From NCBI RefSeq assembly GCF_013466985.1, contig NZ_CP059164.1, positions 2,799,001-2,863,000 of the forward strand: 64,000 nt of DNA. The letters run 5' to 3'. The notes under the pieces are model-generated. The model had not been told where the DNA came from. It did not search any database and worked only from the letters and a program-made list of their open reading frames with translations. This document shows positions 16,320 to 28,068 of the stretch, piece after piece. Origin of the DNA: Nocardioides ungokensis. Lineage in GTDB: Bacteria; Actinomycetota; Actinomycetes; Propionibacteriales; Nocardioidaceae. The translations under genes were made by a program, and so were the position numbers. Position 1 is the first letter of the stretch. Each line of letters starts with the position of its first letter.

Positions 16320-17045
16320 TCAGACCAGCGCCTGCACCAGCAGGGCGAGAGCCGAGGCCGCGCAGACGAGCAGCACGCCGACCCGGAAGCGGTCCCGTGG
16401 CACCCGGTCGCGGGCCGCCGAGCCGGCGAAGGCACCCAGCGCGACCAGGGGCGCGAGGAGGAGGCCGAGGTGCCAGGAGGCCTCGGTGAGGGAGCCCGAC
16501 CAGGCCAGGCCGACCAGGCTGACCACCACGCCGAGGAAGAAGAAGACCGACAGCGTCGAGCGGACCACCTCGGGCTCACGGCGCTGGAACAGCAGCGCGA
16601 TCGGCGGCCCGCCGATCGAGGTGGCCGTGCCGCTGACTCCCGCGACCACACCGGCGGCGGTCAGCGACGCCGGGTTCACCGGCACGTGCACGGTGCGCAG
16701 CGTGACGACGACCGCCACCAGCACCATGACCCCGATCGCCACCGCGATCGCCTGGTCGCTGAACGTCACCACCAGCCAGGCGCCGACGATCGTCCCCGGG
16801 ACCCGCGCGGGCAGCGCCCACGCCAGCGCGCCCCAGTCGACGTGGCGACGCTCCCCCAGCAGCATCGACCCGGAGATCATCAGTGCGAGCCAGAGCGGGA
16901 GCGCGGGCACCAGCCCCGGCTCCACCATCGCCACCACCGGGGCGACGAGGAGGCCGAGGCCCAGGCCGACGACGGACTGCACGAACGCCCCGACGCAGGT
17001 CACCGCGCCGATCAGCGCCACGACGTCCCACGGGACCCCGTCCAC
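16320..17045 (-). CDS. TauE/SafE family sulfite/anion exporter
   Basis: A 241-residue protein with about eight hydrophobic segments. The conserved TauE/SafE pattern appears twice: GAFVQSVVGLGLGLLVAPVVA near the start and AGVVAGVSGTATSIGGPPIALL in the middle. Such proteins carry sulfite, sulfoacetate or other organosulfur anions across the membrane; substrate unknown. It follows aconitase after a hairpin, so it may be read independently. Confidence 0.87.
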   Translation of the reverse strand: MDGVPWDVVALIGAVTCVGAFVQSVVGLGLGLLVAPVVAMVEPGLVPALPLWLALMISGSMLLGERRHVDWGALAWALPARVPGTIVGAWLVVTFSDQAIAVAIGVMVLVAVVVTLRTVHVPVNPASLTAAGVVAGVSGTATSIGGPPIALLFQRREPEVVRSTLSVFFFLGVVVSLVGLAWSGSLTEASWHLGLLLAPLVALGAFAGSAARDRVPRDRFRVGVLLVCAASALALLVQALV

Positions 17046-17065
17046 GTCACTCCCCCTTCACGGGA

Positions 17066-17098
17066 CCGGCCCGCCGCTCACGAGGAGCGACGGGCCGG
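17066..17098. terminator. Hairpin downstream of aconitase
   Basis: CCGGCCCG and CGCT pair with AGCG and CGGGCCGG, with one mismatch between the two blocks and a 7-base loop. It sits 25 bases after the minus-strand aconitase stop. Confidence 0.6.
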
Positions 17099-17122
17099 CT
17101 CTCGCTGGTCACGAACGGCGGC

Positions 17123-19927
<2,805 letters not shown>

Positions 19928-20035
19928 CAGTCGTCTCCTCGTTGGGTGCTCGTCGTGGGTCCGGGCCCATCTTGCCGCCGGGTGCGTGAGCGGGGGAAGG
20001 CAGGGTTCCCCTGTACGGACGCGCCCGGCGATATG

Positions 20036-20049
20036 TCTTGACGTCAAGA
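20036..20049. promoter_or_regulatory. 14-bp perfect palindrome upstream of aconitase
   Basis: TCTTGACGTCAAGA, 109 bases before the acnA start. It contains TTGAC, a -35-like element, on both strands. It could be an operator or part of an aconitase promoter; there is no direct evidence for either. Confidence 0.55.
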
Positions 20050-20095
20050 TACACGATGTCGAACCATCAGGGGAAGGCAGGTCCGAGGATCGGCC

Positions 20096-20620
20096 TCAGA
20101 GGCCGTGCTCGGCCAGGACCTCCAGCACCTCGGCACGGTCGGCCCCGGCCAGGGCTCCCCCGGTGAGCCGTTCGTCGGCGGTCACCTCGGCCACGGACTC
20201 CAAGCCGGCGTCGGCGGGCGAGAGATCAGGTGCGCCGTCGATCTCCGCCAGGACCAGCCCTGCTGCTGCACCGGCGAACACGTCGACCGCCACGACCTGA
20301 CCTCCGACGCGCAGGCGGTGGCGGCGCTTGCGCAACTCGCGAGACGGCAGCCCGGCGAGCAGCTCCCACTCACCGTCATCGAGGTAGAAGTTCGTGCAGG
20401 CGACCTCCCGCGGGCCGTCACCGAGCCGCACCTTGTGACCCAGCTTGCGAACGACCGTGCCGTCGCCGGCCGTCACCTCGCGCAGCCGGAGCCGGCTGCC
20501 GAGGACGTAGCGGTCGACGATGTCGACGACGTCGTCGCACTCCGGCAGCGGAGCGGCGGGGTCCAGCAGCCAGCGGCGCTCCCGCTCCATGGTGGCGTAC
20601 TTCAGCGACGGGCCGCTCAC
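20096..20620 (-). CDS. CYTH domain protein
   Basis: A 174-residue protein of the CYTH/triphosphate tunnel metalloenzyme fold. ERERRWLL near the N-terminus is the ExExK-like signature (here with Arg in place of Lys), followed by RLRLREV and VRKLGHKV, charged beta strands that line the tunnel, and LVLAEIDG. Members hydrolyze inorganic triphosphate or bind polyphosphate; substrate not known. GTG 20620 overlaps the RNA methyltransferase stop by 4 bp. Confidence 0.82.
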   Translation of the reverse strand: MSGPSLKYATMERERRWLLDPAAPLPECDDVVDIVDRYVLGSRLRLREVTAGDGTVVRKLGHKVRLGDGPREVACTNFYLDDGEWELLAGLPSRELRKRRHRLRVGGQVVAVDVFAGAAAGLVLAEIDGAPDLSPADAGLESVAEVTADERLTGGALAGADRAEVLEVLAEHGL

Positions 20621-21777
20621 GCCTCCCGCTCCAGCAGCGCCACGCACTCGACGTGGTGCGTCATCGGGAAGAGGTCGAAGCCGCGCAGGGAGGTGAGCCG
20701 GTAGCCGTGCTCGGCGAAGTAGCCCACGTCGCGGGCCAGCGCGGCGGGGTCGCAGGCGACGTAGGCCACCGACCGTGGCGCGCGGTCGACGACCTGCTCG
20801 ACGACCGCCCGGCGAGCGCCCTCGCGGGGCGGGTCGAGGACGACGAGGTCGAACGGCTCGTCGTACGACGCGGCCAGCACCCGGTCGACGGAGCCGCTCG
20901 CGACCACCGCGTGGCGGAGGTCCTGGAGGTTGGTGCGGGCGTGGTCGCAGGCGGTGCGGCTGCCCTCGACGGCGACCACCCGCCCCTGCTCCCCCACCCG
21001 CTCGGCGAGGAACGCGGCGAAGAGGCCGACCCCTGCGTAGAGGTCCAGCACCTTCTCACCAGGCTGCGGGGCCAGCAGGTCCAGCACCGTCTCGACCAGC
21101 ACCCGCGGGGCCCCCGGGTGCACCTGCCAGAAGCCGTCGCCCGAGACCACGAACTCCCGGCCCAGCACGGTCTCGTGGACGAGGTCGTCCGACGGTTCGC
21201 GGGCGTCGCGGCGCGCGATCAGGCAGTCGTCGACCGGGATGACCTGGTGGGAGCGGTGCACCCGCATCCCCCGCCGGCCGTCCTCGGCCCCGCCATCGGT
21301 CCCACTGTCGGCCAGCGGGGCGTACGTGACCCGGGTGCGCCAGCGCAGCCCGTGCTCGTCGCCGGCGACGGGCTCCACCACCACCGGGACGTCGAGCTTC
21401 GCGAGCCGGGCCAGCTGCTCGCGGACGACCGCCGCCTTGAGCTCCCGCTGGCGGGGCAGCGCGACGTGCTGGAAGTCGCAGCCACCGCAGAGGCCGGGGC
21501 CGGCGTACGGGCAGGGTGCGGGGACCCGGTCCGGCGACGGCTCGAGGACCTCGACGGCGTCCCCGCGCCAGAAGCGGTCGCCGTCGGTCCCCTCGGTGAT
21601 CTCGAGGACCACCCGCTCCCCCGGGATCGCGTGGCGGGTGAAGACCACCCGGGACTCCGGCTCGGGGAGCCGGACGATGCAGTGACCGCCGTGCGCGACC
21701 GGCCCGACGACGGCCTCGAAGCGCTGGCCGACCCGGGACGCCCCGCGGGCCTTGCGCTGGCGCGGGCCGCGGCTCAC
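20617..21777 (-). CDS. TrmA/RlmD-type 23S rRNA or tRNA m5U methyltransferase (Rv2689c-like)
   Basis: A 386-residue RNA methyltransferase with an N-terminal TRAM domain (about 15-80), an Fe-S type Cys motif (CPYAGPGLCGGCDFQH near residues 88-103), SAM motif LDLYAGVGLFAAFLAERVG, and the catalytic blocks LDPPREGARR and YVACDPAALARD, the latter with the nucleophilic Cys. GTG 21777 overlaps the permease stop by 4 bp (GTGA). Order relative to the permease and TrkA genes is as in M. tuberculosis. Confidence 0.88.
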   Translation of the reverse strand: MSRGPRQRKARGASRVGQRFEAVVGPVAHGGHCIVRLPEPESRVVFTRHAIPGERVVLEITEGTDGDRFWRGDAVEVLEPSPDRVPAPCPYAGPGLCGGCDFQHVALPRQRELKAAVVREQLARLAKLDVPVVVEPVAGDEHGLRWRTRVTYAPLADSGTDGGAEDGRRGMRVHRSHQVIPVDDCLIARRDAREPSDDLVHETVLGREFVVSGDGFWQVHPGAPRVLVETVLDLLAPQPGEKVLDLYAGVGLFAAFLAERVGEQGRVVAVEGSRTACDHARTNLQDLRHAVVASGSVDRVLAASYDEPFDLVVLDPPREGARRAVVEQVVDRAPRSVAYVACDPAALARDVGYFAEHGYRLTSLRGFDLFPMTHHVECVALLEREA

Positions 21778-23819
21778 CGGTTGATCTGCCCGCGCTTGGT
21801 CCGGTCCCGCACCTGGCCACGGCGCAGGTCACCGGGGCGGACGCGGGCGAGCTCCCGCTCCTCGCGCTCCCGGGCGATCTGCGACGAGCGCAGCTGGTAG
21901 GGCACCGAGGTCACCATCACGCCCGGCGCGAAGAGCAGCCGGCCCTTGAGGCGCAACGCGGTCTGGTTGTGGAGCAGCTGCTCCCACCAGCGGCCGACGA
22001 CGTACTCCGGGATGTAGACCGCCACCACCCCGCGCGGGTTGGCCTTCTTGATCTCCATCGCGTAGTCGACGATCGGCTTGACCAGCTCGCGGTAGGGCGA
22101 GTGCAGCACCTTGAGCGGGACGCCGAGGTTGCGCTCGTCCCACTCCTCCAGGAGCCGGGCGGTCGCCTCGGGGTCGGCGGCGACGTAGACGCCCTCGAGC
22201 ACGTTGGGCCGGGTCGCCTTGGCGAAGGCCAGCGCCCGGAGGGTGGGCTTGTGAAGCTTGCCGACCAGGACGATGGCGTGGACGCGGGTTGGCATGACCT
22301 TGTCCTCCTCGTCGGCGGCGAGCTCGGCACTGACGTTGTCGTAGTGCCGCCGGATCCCGCGCATGATCACGAAGAAGATGATCATCGCCAGGATCGTGAT
22401 CCAGGCGCCGGCGAGGAACTTGGTGAGCAGCACGATCACCAGGACGACCGCGGTGAAGCTGAGCCCGACGGTGTTGATCATCCGCGAGCGGTACATGTGC
22501 CGGCGCACGGCCGGGTCCTGCTCGGTCTTCAGGTGCCGCCCCCAGTGCCGGATCATGCCGAGCTGGCTGAGGTTGAAGGACACGAAGACGCCGACGATGT
22601 AGAGCTGGATCAGCTTGGTCGTCTCGGCGTTGAACGCCTGGATCAGGATGATCGCCATGATCGCGAGGAAGACGATGCCGTTGCTGTAGGCCAGGCGGTC
22701 ACCGCGGGAGCCGAGTGCGCGCGGGGCGTAGCCGTCCTTGGCGAGGATCGACCCCAGCACCGGGAAGCCGTTGAAGGCGGTGTTCGCCGCCAGCACCAGG
22801 ATGACCCCGGTCACGGTGATCACGGCGTAGAACGCCGGCGAGAAGTCGGCGAACACGGATCGGGCGATCTGGGCGATCACCGGGTTCTGGTCGTAGCCGG
22901 CGGGCAGCGGCTCCCCGTTGAGGGTCAGCCGGTCGAGCTGCCCGGGGTCGACGTACTTCAGGCCCATCTGGTCGGCGAGCGTGATGACGCTGAGCATCAT
23001 CGTGATCGCGATCATGCCGAGCAGCAGCAGCGTGGTCGCGGCGTTCCGGCTCTTGGGCTTCTTGAAGGCCGGCACACCGTTGGAGATCGCCTCGACACCG
23101 GTGAGCGCCGCACAGCCGGAGGAGAAGGCCCGCGCCAGCAGGAAGAGCAGCGCCAGCGTCGTCATCGAGCTGCCGTAGCCGGGGGCGGGCTGGATGTGGA
23201 GGTCGGCGCTCTCGACGCTGGGCAGCCGGCCCAGCGCGAGCTCGACCATGCCCCACGCGCACATGCCGAGGATGGCGACCATGAAGGCGTAGGTCGGGAA
23301 GGCGAAGAAGGTGCCGGACTCCCGGATGCCGCGCAGGTTGATCGCCATCAGCAGGAGCACGAAGGCTGTCGCCACGTTCGCCTCGTGTCCCACGAGCGCG
23401 GGGATCGCGCCGGCGGCGTACTGCGCGCCGGAGGAGATCGACACCGCGACCGTGAGGACGTAGTCGACCAGCAGGGCGCTCGCCACGGTGATGCCCGCGG
23501 TGGCGCCGAGGTTGACCGTGGCGACCTCGTAGTCGCCGCCGCCGCTGGGGTAGGCGTGCACGGTCTGGCGGTAGGACATCACGACGGCGGCCATCACCAG
23601 CGCGACGGCGATGCCGATCTTCCACGACCAGACGTACGCCGACGCGCCCGCCAGCGACAGCATGATGAAGACCTCGTCCGGTGCGTAGGCCACCGACGAC
23701 AGGGCGTCGCTGGCGAAGACCGGGAGCGCGATGCGCTTGGGCAGGAGCGTCTCTCCCAGCTGGGAGCTGCGCAGCTTGCGCCCCAGCAGGATCCGCTTGG
23801 AAACGTCGCCGACACCCAC
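21774..23819 (-). CDS. APC-superfamily permease, KimA (YdaO)-like potassium transporter
   Basis: A 681-residue protein: about 12 TM segments followed by a cytoplasmic C-terminal ~200 residues with a UspA-like region (HAIVLVGKLHKPTLRALAFA, then VYVAADPEATARLLEEW). The N-terminal LPVFASDALSSVAYAPDEV and SYRQTVHAYPSGGGDYEVA blocks resemble B. subtilis KimA, a K+ uptake protein. It diverges from two TrkA-type proteins, which fits a K+ role. GTG 23819 was chosen; TTG 23840 is in frame. Amino acid transport is the alternative, as most database names for this family are generic. Confidence 0.8.
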   Translation of the reverse strand: MGVGDVSKRILLGRKLRSSQLGETLLPKRIALPVFASDALSSVAYAPDEVFIMLSLAGASAYVWSWKIGIAVALVMAAVVMSYRQTVHAYPSGGGDYEVATVNLGATAGITVASALLVDYVLTVAVSISSGAQYAAGAIPALVGHEANVATAFVLLLMAINLRGIRESGTFFAFPTYAFMVAILGMCAWGMVELALGRLPSVESADLHIQPAPGYGSSMTTLALLFLLARAFSSGCAALTGVEAISNGVPAFKKPKSRNAATTLLLLGMIAITMMLSVITLADQMGLKYVDPGQLDRLTLNGEPLPAGYDQNPVIAQIARSVFADFSPAFYAVITVTGVILVLAANTAFNGFPVLGSILAKDGYAPRALGSRGDRLAYSNGIVFLAIMAIILIQAFNAETTKLIQLYIVGVFVSFNLSQLGMIRHWGRHLKTEQDPAVRRHMYRSRMINTVGLSFTAVVLVIVLLTKFLAGAWITILAMIIFFVIMRGIRRHYDNVSAELAADEEDKVMPTRVHAIVLVGKLHKPTLRALAFAKATRPNVLEGVYVAADPEATARLLEEWDERNLGVPLKVLHSPYRELVKPIVDYAMEIKKANPRGVVAVYIPEYVVGRWWEQLLHNQTALRLKGRLLFAPGVMVTSVPYQLRSSQIAREREERELARVRPGDLRRGQVRDRTKRGQINR

Positions 23820-23902
23820 GAGCGGAAAGGCTAGACCCAACCGGCCTCGGAGCGTGCCTCGCCATCCGACGCGCGCCCGACTCTGCGTGTAGCGTCTCCC
23901 CC

Positions 23903-24565
23903 GTGCACGTCGTGATCATGGGCTGCGGCCGCGTCGGGTCGACCCTCGCCCGCAGTCTCGAGGACCGCAACCACACCGTCTCCGTCATCGACAGCGAGCC
24001 CGACGCCTTCCGGCGGCTCGGGCCAGGCTTCAACGGCGACAAGGTGACCGGCTACGGCTTCGACCAGGAGGTCCTGGAGAAGGCCGGCATCCGGCGCGCC
24101 GACGCGTTCGCGGCCGTCTCGAGCGGCGACAACTCCAACATCATCGCCGCCCGGGTGGCCCGCGAGACCTTCGGGATCCAGCAGGTCGTCGCCCGCATCT
24201 ACGACCCGGGGCGTGCGGAGGTCTACCAGCGGCTCGGCATCACCACGGTGGCCACGGTCAAGTGGACCGCCGACCAGGTGCTGCGCCGGCTGCTGCCGGC
24301 CGGTGCCGAGCCGGACTTCCGCGACCCCTCGGGCACCATCCGGCTCGACCAGGTCCCGATCACCGAGAACTGGGTGGGTCACCGCACCGTCGACTTCCAG
24401 TCGCAGTCGCAGAGCCGGATCGCCTGGATCGACCGGCTCGGCGAGGGGATGCTGCCCACGAAGGACAGCGTCATCCAGGAGGGCGACCTCCTGCACCTGG
24501 TGATGCGCGAGGAGAACGCCGCGCACGCCTACTCGATCATCGACCGCGGTCCCGAGGAGTCCTGA
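23903..24565 (+). CDS. TrkA-family RCK protein (CeoB-like)
   Basis: A 220-residue cytoplasmic regulator with RCK-N (MGCGRVGSTLARSLEDRNH, Rossmann motif GCGRVG at about 7-12, acidic end VIDSEP) and RCK-C (about 135-215, ending EEGDL-like LQEGDLLHLVMRE region). It binds NAD(H) or adenine nucleotides and gates a K+ transporter. GTG 23903 is the only start that leads directly into the first beta strand. It is followed by its paralog after four bases and matches M. tuberculosis CeoB (Rv2691). Confidence 0.88.
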   Translation: MHVVIMGCGRVGSTLARSLEDRNHTVSVIDSEPDAFRRLGPGFNGDKVTGYGFDQEVLEKAGIRRADAFAAVSSGDNSNIIAARVARETFGIQQVVARIYDPGRAEVYQRLGITTVATVKWTADQVLRRLLPAGAEPDFRDPSGTIRLDQVPITENWVGHRTVDFQSQSQSRIAWIDRLGEGMLPTKDSVIQEGDLLHLVMREENAAHAYSIIDRGPEES

Positions 24566-24569
24566 ACCC

Positions 24570-25241
24570 ATGCGTGTCGCCATCGCCGGAGCCGGGGCCG
24601 TCGGCCGCTCCATCGCCCGCGAGCTGATCACCAACGGCCACGAGGTGCTGCTGATCGACAAGGAGCCCGGCTCGATCAAGCCCGAGCGCGTCCCCGACGC
24701 GGAGTGGCTGCTGGCCGACTGCTGCGAGATGTCCTCCCTGGAGGAGGCCCGCCTCGACCGCTGCGACGTGGTCATCGCCGCGACCGGCGACGACAAGGCC
24801 AACCTGGTCACCTCGCTGTTGGCCAAGACCGAGTTCGGGGTGCCGCGCACCGTCGGCCGGGTCAACCACCCCAACAACGAGTGGCTCTTCACCGAGGCCT
24901 GGGGCGTCGACGTCAACGTCTCGACCCCGCGGATCATGTCCGCGCTGGTCGAGGAGGCCGTCACGGTCGGCGACCTGGTCCGCCTGTTCACCTTCCGCCA
25001 GGGCAACGCCAACCTGGTCGAGATCACCCTGCCGGCCGACTCGCCGTACGTCGGCAAGCCGATGGGGCTGATCCCGTTCCCGGAGAACTGCGCGCTGGTG
25101 ACGATCCTGCGCGACGGCCAGGTCTACGTGCCCGACCTCGAGCAGCCCGTCGAGTCGGGCGACGAGCTGCTGTTCGTCGTGTCGGCCGACGTGGAGGACA
25201 AGCTCGAGCACCTGCTCGCCCCCACCGGCCACCCGGGCTGA
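24570..25241 (+). CDS. TrkA-family RCK protein (CeoC-like)
   Basis: A 223-residue paralog of the previous gene. It starts MRVAIAGAGAVGRSIARELI with GAGAVG as nucleotide motif and LLIDKEPGS as the acidic strand, and ends with an RCK-C domain (LPADSPYVGKPMGLIPFPEN). In M. tuberculosis the equivalent pair is CeoB/CeoC. With no TrkH or KtrB in the window, the adjacent KimA-like permease is the natural partner. Confidence 0.88.
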   Translation: MRVAIAGAGAVGRSIARELITNGHEVLLIDKEPGSIKPERVPDAEWLLADCCEMSSLEEARLDRCDVVIAATGDDKANLVTSLLAKTEFGVPRTVGRVNHPNNEWLFTEAWGVDVNVSTPRIMSALVEEAVTVGDLVRLFTFRQGNANLVEITLPADSPYVGKPMGLIPFPENCALVTILRDGQVYVPDLEQPVESGDELLFVVSADVEDKLEHLLAPTGHPG

Positions 25242-25248
25242 GCCGGGC

Positions 25249-25986
25249 TCAGGCCGCGACCGGGGTCCGGTTGCGCGACAGCAGCCAGACCATCCCGGCG
25301 AGCGCGAGCAGCTGCAGCGGCCAGCCCATGGCGATCTTGAGCACGCCCAGGGCCGCGACGGCGGTGTCGGCGTCCAGGGTCCCCGAGTGCCCGCCCAGCC
25401 ACAGCGGCGCCTGCACGACCACGCGCAGCAGGCACGGCAGCACCAGCAGCCAGGTCAGCTGGGTGCAGAGCCGGACGACCTGGCGGTCCTTGTGCCAGGC
25501 GGTCGGGTCGCCGGTCACGCTGCCCACCATGAAGCCGACCAGCGGCCACCGGACCAGGCAGGTCAGCGACAGCACGGCCGTGTAAGCGGCGTTGTAGAGG
25601 ATCCCCGGCAGGAAGTAGGCGAGCGCCTGGTCGTTGGCGTCGCCGCCGTTGCGTGCCGACAGCGTCACGAAGAACCACCCGATGCCGATGCCGACGAGGG
25701 CGTTGACCACGAACTGCACCGTCGAGCGCTGGACGAGGCGTACGACGAGCAGGGCGACCGCTGCGGTCACGCTGACAGCCAGCGCCAGCCTCAGCTCCTT
25801 GGTCGTCAGGAACATCAGCGTGAAGAGCAGGGTGGGCGCGGCCGCCTCGAGCATGCCGCGCCGGCCGCCGAGGGCCTTGCTCAGCTGCGCCCGGACCACG
25901 GCCTCGACCGTGTCGAGGGTGGCCGGGCGGACATGGCCCTCGCCGTGCTCGGGGGCCGGCTCGGGATCGGGATGCGGATCGGTCAC
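25249..25986 (-). CDS. DUF3159 family integral membrane protein
   Basis: A 245-residue protein with about six hydrophobic segments after a charged N-terminus (DPHPDPEPAPEHGEGHVRPA). The region AYFLPGILYNAAYTAVLSLT and the following GFMVGSVTGDPTAWHKDRQV mark DUF3159 (M. tuberculosis Rv2693c). GTG 25986 overlaps the OB-fold gene stop by 4 bp. Function unknown; the fixed position beside K+ regulators is conserved across actinobacteria. Confidence 0.85.
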   Translation of the reverse strand: MTDPHPDPEPAPEHGEGHVRPATLDTVEAVVRAQLSKALGGRRGMLEAAAPTLLFTLMFLTTKELRLALAVSVTAAVALLVVRLVQRSTVQFVVNALVGIGIGWFFVTLSARNGGDANDQALAYFLPGILYNAAYTAVLSLTCLVRWPLVGFMVGSVTGDPTAWHKDRQVVRLCTQLTWLLVLPCLLRVVVQAPLWLGGHSGTLDADTAVAALGVLKIAMGWPLQLLALAGMVWLLSRNRTPVAA

Positions 25987-26345
25987 GGGATGAGCTCGTA
26001 TCGTGGGTTGTACATGATGCGCTGGCCGTCGTGCTGGCCGATGCGGCCCTGGATCTCCATCGAGCGGCCGGGCGAGATCCCGGCGATCCGGCGCCGGCCC
26101 AGCCAGACCACCGTGATGACGCCGGAACCGTCGAAGAGCTCCGCCTCGAGCGCGGGCACGCCGCCGCGCGGGCGCAGCGTCACGGTGCGCAGGGTGCCGC
26201 GCAGCCGGACCCGCTCCCGGTCCGGGGCGTCCTCGATCCGGAGCACACCGGAGTGCGCGTAGGTCTTCCGCAGGTCCCGGGCGTGCTGGTCCTCGGTGTT
26301 CGCCCACTTGCTGATGCTGCGTCGCAAGCGGCTCTTCTCAGGCAT
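25983..26345 (-). CDS. OB-fold nucleic acid binding domain protein
   Basis: A 120-residue protein; residues about 40-115 are an OB-fold (VRLRGTLRTVTLRPRGGVPA, then FDGSGVITVVWLGRRRIAGI, then GRIGQHDGQRIMYNPRYEL). Equivalent to M. tuberculosis Rv2694c. It resembles the RecG/PolC-type tRNA-anticodon OB domain, so nucleic acid binding is plausible but not shown. It is coupled by GTGA to the DUF3159 gene. Confidence 0.87.
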   Translation of the reverse strand: MPEKSRLRRSISKWANTEDQHARDLRKTYAHSGVLRIEDAPDRERVRLRGTLRTVTLRPRGGVPALEAELFDGSGVITVVWLGRRRIAGISPGRSMEIQGRIGQHDGQRIMYNPRYELIP

Positions 26346-26354
26346 GTCTCGAGC

Positions 26355-26999
26355 CTAGGCGGTGGGCGGATCGAGCCGACGCGCGTTCTCGGGCAGCACG
26401 ACCGGGAGCACGTCACCGACCGGCATCGCGCCCGTGCCGCGGCGCACCGCCACCCGGGTGATCGAGTCCTCCCACGCGCCGGCGTCGTCGACCTCGACGG
26501 CGGGCCGGCCGAGCAGGGTCGCGCGCAGCATCCAGCGCGGACCGTTGATGCCGATGATGCGGGAGGGCTGGGTCGCCGTGGTGCCGTCCTCGAGCTGCAC
26601 GGTCAGCTGGCAGACCAGCTCGGGCCCGAACCGGCCCTCGCGCTCGCTGGCGACGCCACCGTGCTGCGCCATGTCGGCGGCGATCTGGGGACGGACCGTG
26701 CCCCAGAGGTCACCGCCGCGAGGGGCCGCAAACGCCCGGAGCTCCACCGCACCGTCCTCGCCGGCCAGGATCACGGCCTGCACCTCACCGGTGGACTCGT
26801 CCACCTGGAGCCGCAGCTCCCGGCCCTCCTCCGGCTCGATGAGCAGGGAGCCGAGGTCGAGGCGCTCCACGTCGTCCGCAGGGAGGTCGTCGACGTCGAA
26901 GGGACCCTCCACCGGGGCGGCGGGGTCGACCGCATCGTCGAGCAGCACCTCGTTGGCGGTGTCGGTCTCGGCGGACTTGCGACGGAACTTCACTGACAC
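26355..26999 (-). CDS. DUF3710 family protein
   Basis: A 214-residue soluble protein. It begins MSVKFRRKSAETDTANEVLL, has an acidic N-terminal third, then LDLGSLLIEPEEGRELRLQV and FAAPRGGDLWGTVRPQIAAD, typical of DUF3710 (M. tuberculosis Rv2696c). It lies nine bases before the OB-fold gene and 18 after dut, so dut-DUF3710-OB-DUF3159 is probably one operon. Function unknown. Confidence 0.87.
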   Translation of the reverse strand: MSVKFRRKSAETDTANEVLLDDAVDPAAPVEGPFDVDDLPADDVERLDLGSLLIEPEEGRELRLQVDESTGEVQAVILAGEDGAVELRAFAAPRGGDLWGTVRPQIAADMAQHGGVASEREGRFGPELVCQLTVQLEDGTTATQPSRIIGINGPRWMLRATLLGRPAVEVDDAGAWEDSITRVAVRRGTGAMPVGDVLPVVLPENARRLDPPTA

Positions 27000-27017
27000 T
27001 CCTCGATCCGGGCTCGG

Positions 27018-27473
27018 TCAGGACCGACCGAAGCCTCCGGTAGAACCGTATCCCGCGGCGCCCCGCGCCGAGTCGGGGAGTTCCCCGACCTCCACGAACA
27101 GCGCCCGCTCCACCCGCTGGACGACGAGCTGGGCGATCCGGTCGCCGCGGCGCAGCTCGATCGGAGCCTGCGGGTCGTGGTTGATCAGCATCACCTTGAT
27201 CTCGCCGCGGTAGCCCGCGTCGACGGTGCCCGGCGTGTTCACGATGGACAGCCCGTGGCGCGCGGCGAGCCCCGAGCGGGGGTGCACGAAAGCGACGTAG
27301 CCGACCGGCAGGGCGATCGCCACCCCCGTCGGCACCATCGCACGCTCCCCCGGCGCCAGGGTCACGTCGACCGTGGTCAGCAGGTCCGCCCCGGCGTCGC
27401 CGGGATGGGCGTACGACGGCAGCGGCAGTTCGGCGTCGAGCCGGACCACCTCGACGGACAGGTCGGCCGGCAT
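27018..27473 (-). CDS. dut: dUTP diphosphatase
   Basis: A 151-residue trimeric-type dUTPase that hydrolyzes dUTP to dUMP. All five motifs are visible: [45 protein letters not shown] and the C-terminal GYGSTGGFG arm. ATG 27473 gives [19 protein letters not shown] and the normal length; the frame is open further to 27539. It diverges from the DUF3093 gene. Confidence 0.95.
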   Translation of the reverse strand: MPADLSVEVVRLDAELPLPSYAHPGDAGADLLTTVDVTLAPGERAMVPTGVAIALPVGYVAFVHPRSGLAARHGLSIVNTPGTVDAGYRGEIKVMLINHDPQAPIELRRGDRIAQLVVQRVERALFVEVGELPDSARGAAGYGSTGGFGRS

Positions 27474-27577
27474 GTCGGCCGCCCTGCCTGTCGCCAGGGT
27501 GACGGACACGTCATCGCGGGGTTCCACTCCGGGGGTCACGGCGGGTGACCCTACTCCGGCGTGAAAGTGTTCTCCCC

Positions 27578-28027
27578 GTGGAGTATCAGGAGCGGCTGGG
27601 CGTGCCGCTGCGCTGGTGGGTGCAGGGCACGATGCTGATCGCCAGCCTGTGGCTGGCGGTCGTCGTCGCGCTGCCCGCAGCCGTCGCCTGGGGCGTGTCC
27701 GGTGCGGCGCTGGCGCTGATGGCGCTCGGGCTGCTGTCCTACGGCTCCGCGCGGCTGAGCGTGCACGACGGGGTCTTCCGGGCCGGTCGCGCCCGGATCG
27801 AGGCCGAGCACCTCGGCGTCGCCACCGCGCTGGACCCGGAGGAGACGCGGCGTACGGCGGGTCGCGAGGCCGACGCCCGCGCCTACCTGCTGCTGCGCCC
27901 CTACCTCAAGCGGGCGGTACGGGTGCAGATCGCCGACCCGCGCGACCCCACGCCGTACTGGCTGGTCAGCACCCGGCACCCCGAGGAGCTCGCCCGGGCG
28001 CTGCACGCGCTCGCCGCCGCTGAATGA
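27578..28027 (+). CDS. DUF3093 family membrane protein
   Basis: A 149-residue protein starting [20 protein letters not shown], with two adjacent TM segments (about residues 15-60) and a cytoplasmic C-terminal domain ending [17 protein letters not shown]. Matches DUF3093 (M. tuberculosis Rv2698), always divergent from dut. GTG 27578 was chosen since homologs begin with YxERL; GTG 27545 is in frame. Function unknown. Confidence 0.85.
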   Translation: MEYQERLGVPLRWWVQGTMLIASLWLAVVVALPAAVAWGVSGAALALMALGLLSYGSARLSVHDGVFRAGRARIEAEHLGVATALDPEETRRTAGREADARAYLLLRPYLKRAVRVQIADPRDPTPYWLVSTRHPEELARALHALAAAE

Positions 28028-28068
28028 GCCGCCGAATGGGCAACCGCCGGTCTGGGTAAGGTCGGGGC

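Noticed and set aside
21969..23834. 621-codon plus-strand open frame opposite the KimA-like permease
   Set aside because: Antisense to a clear membrane protein; composition is His/Asp/Glu/Arg-rich, typical of GC-rich shadow frames.
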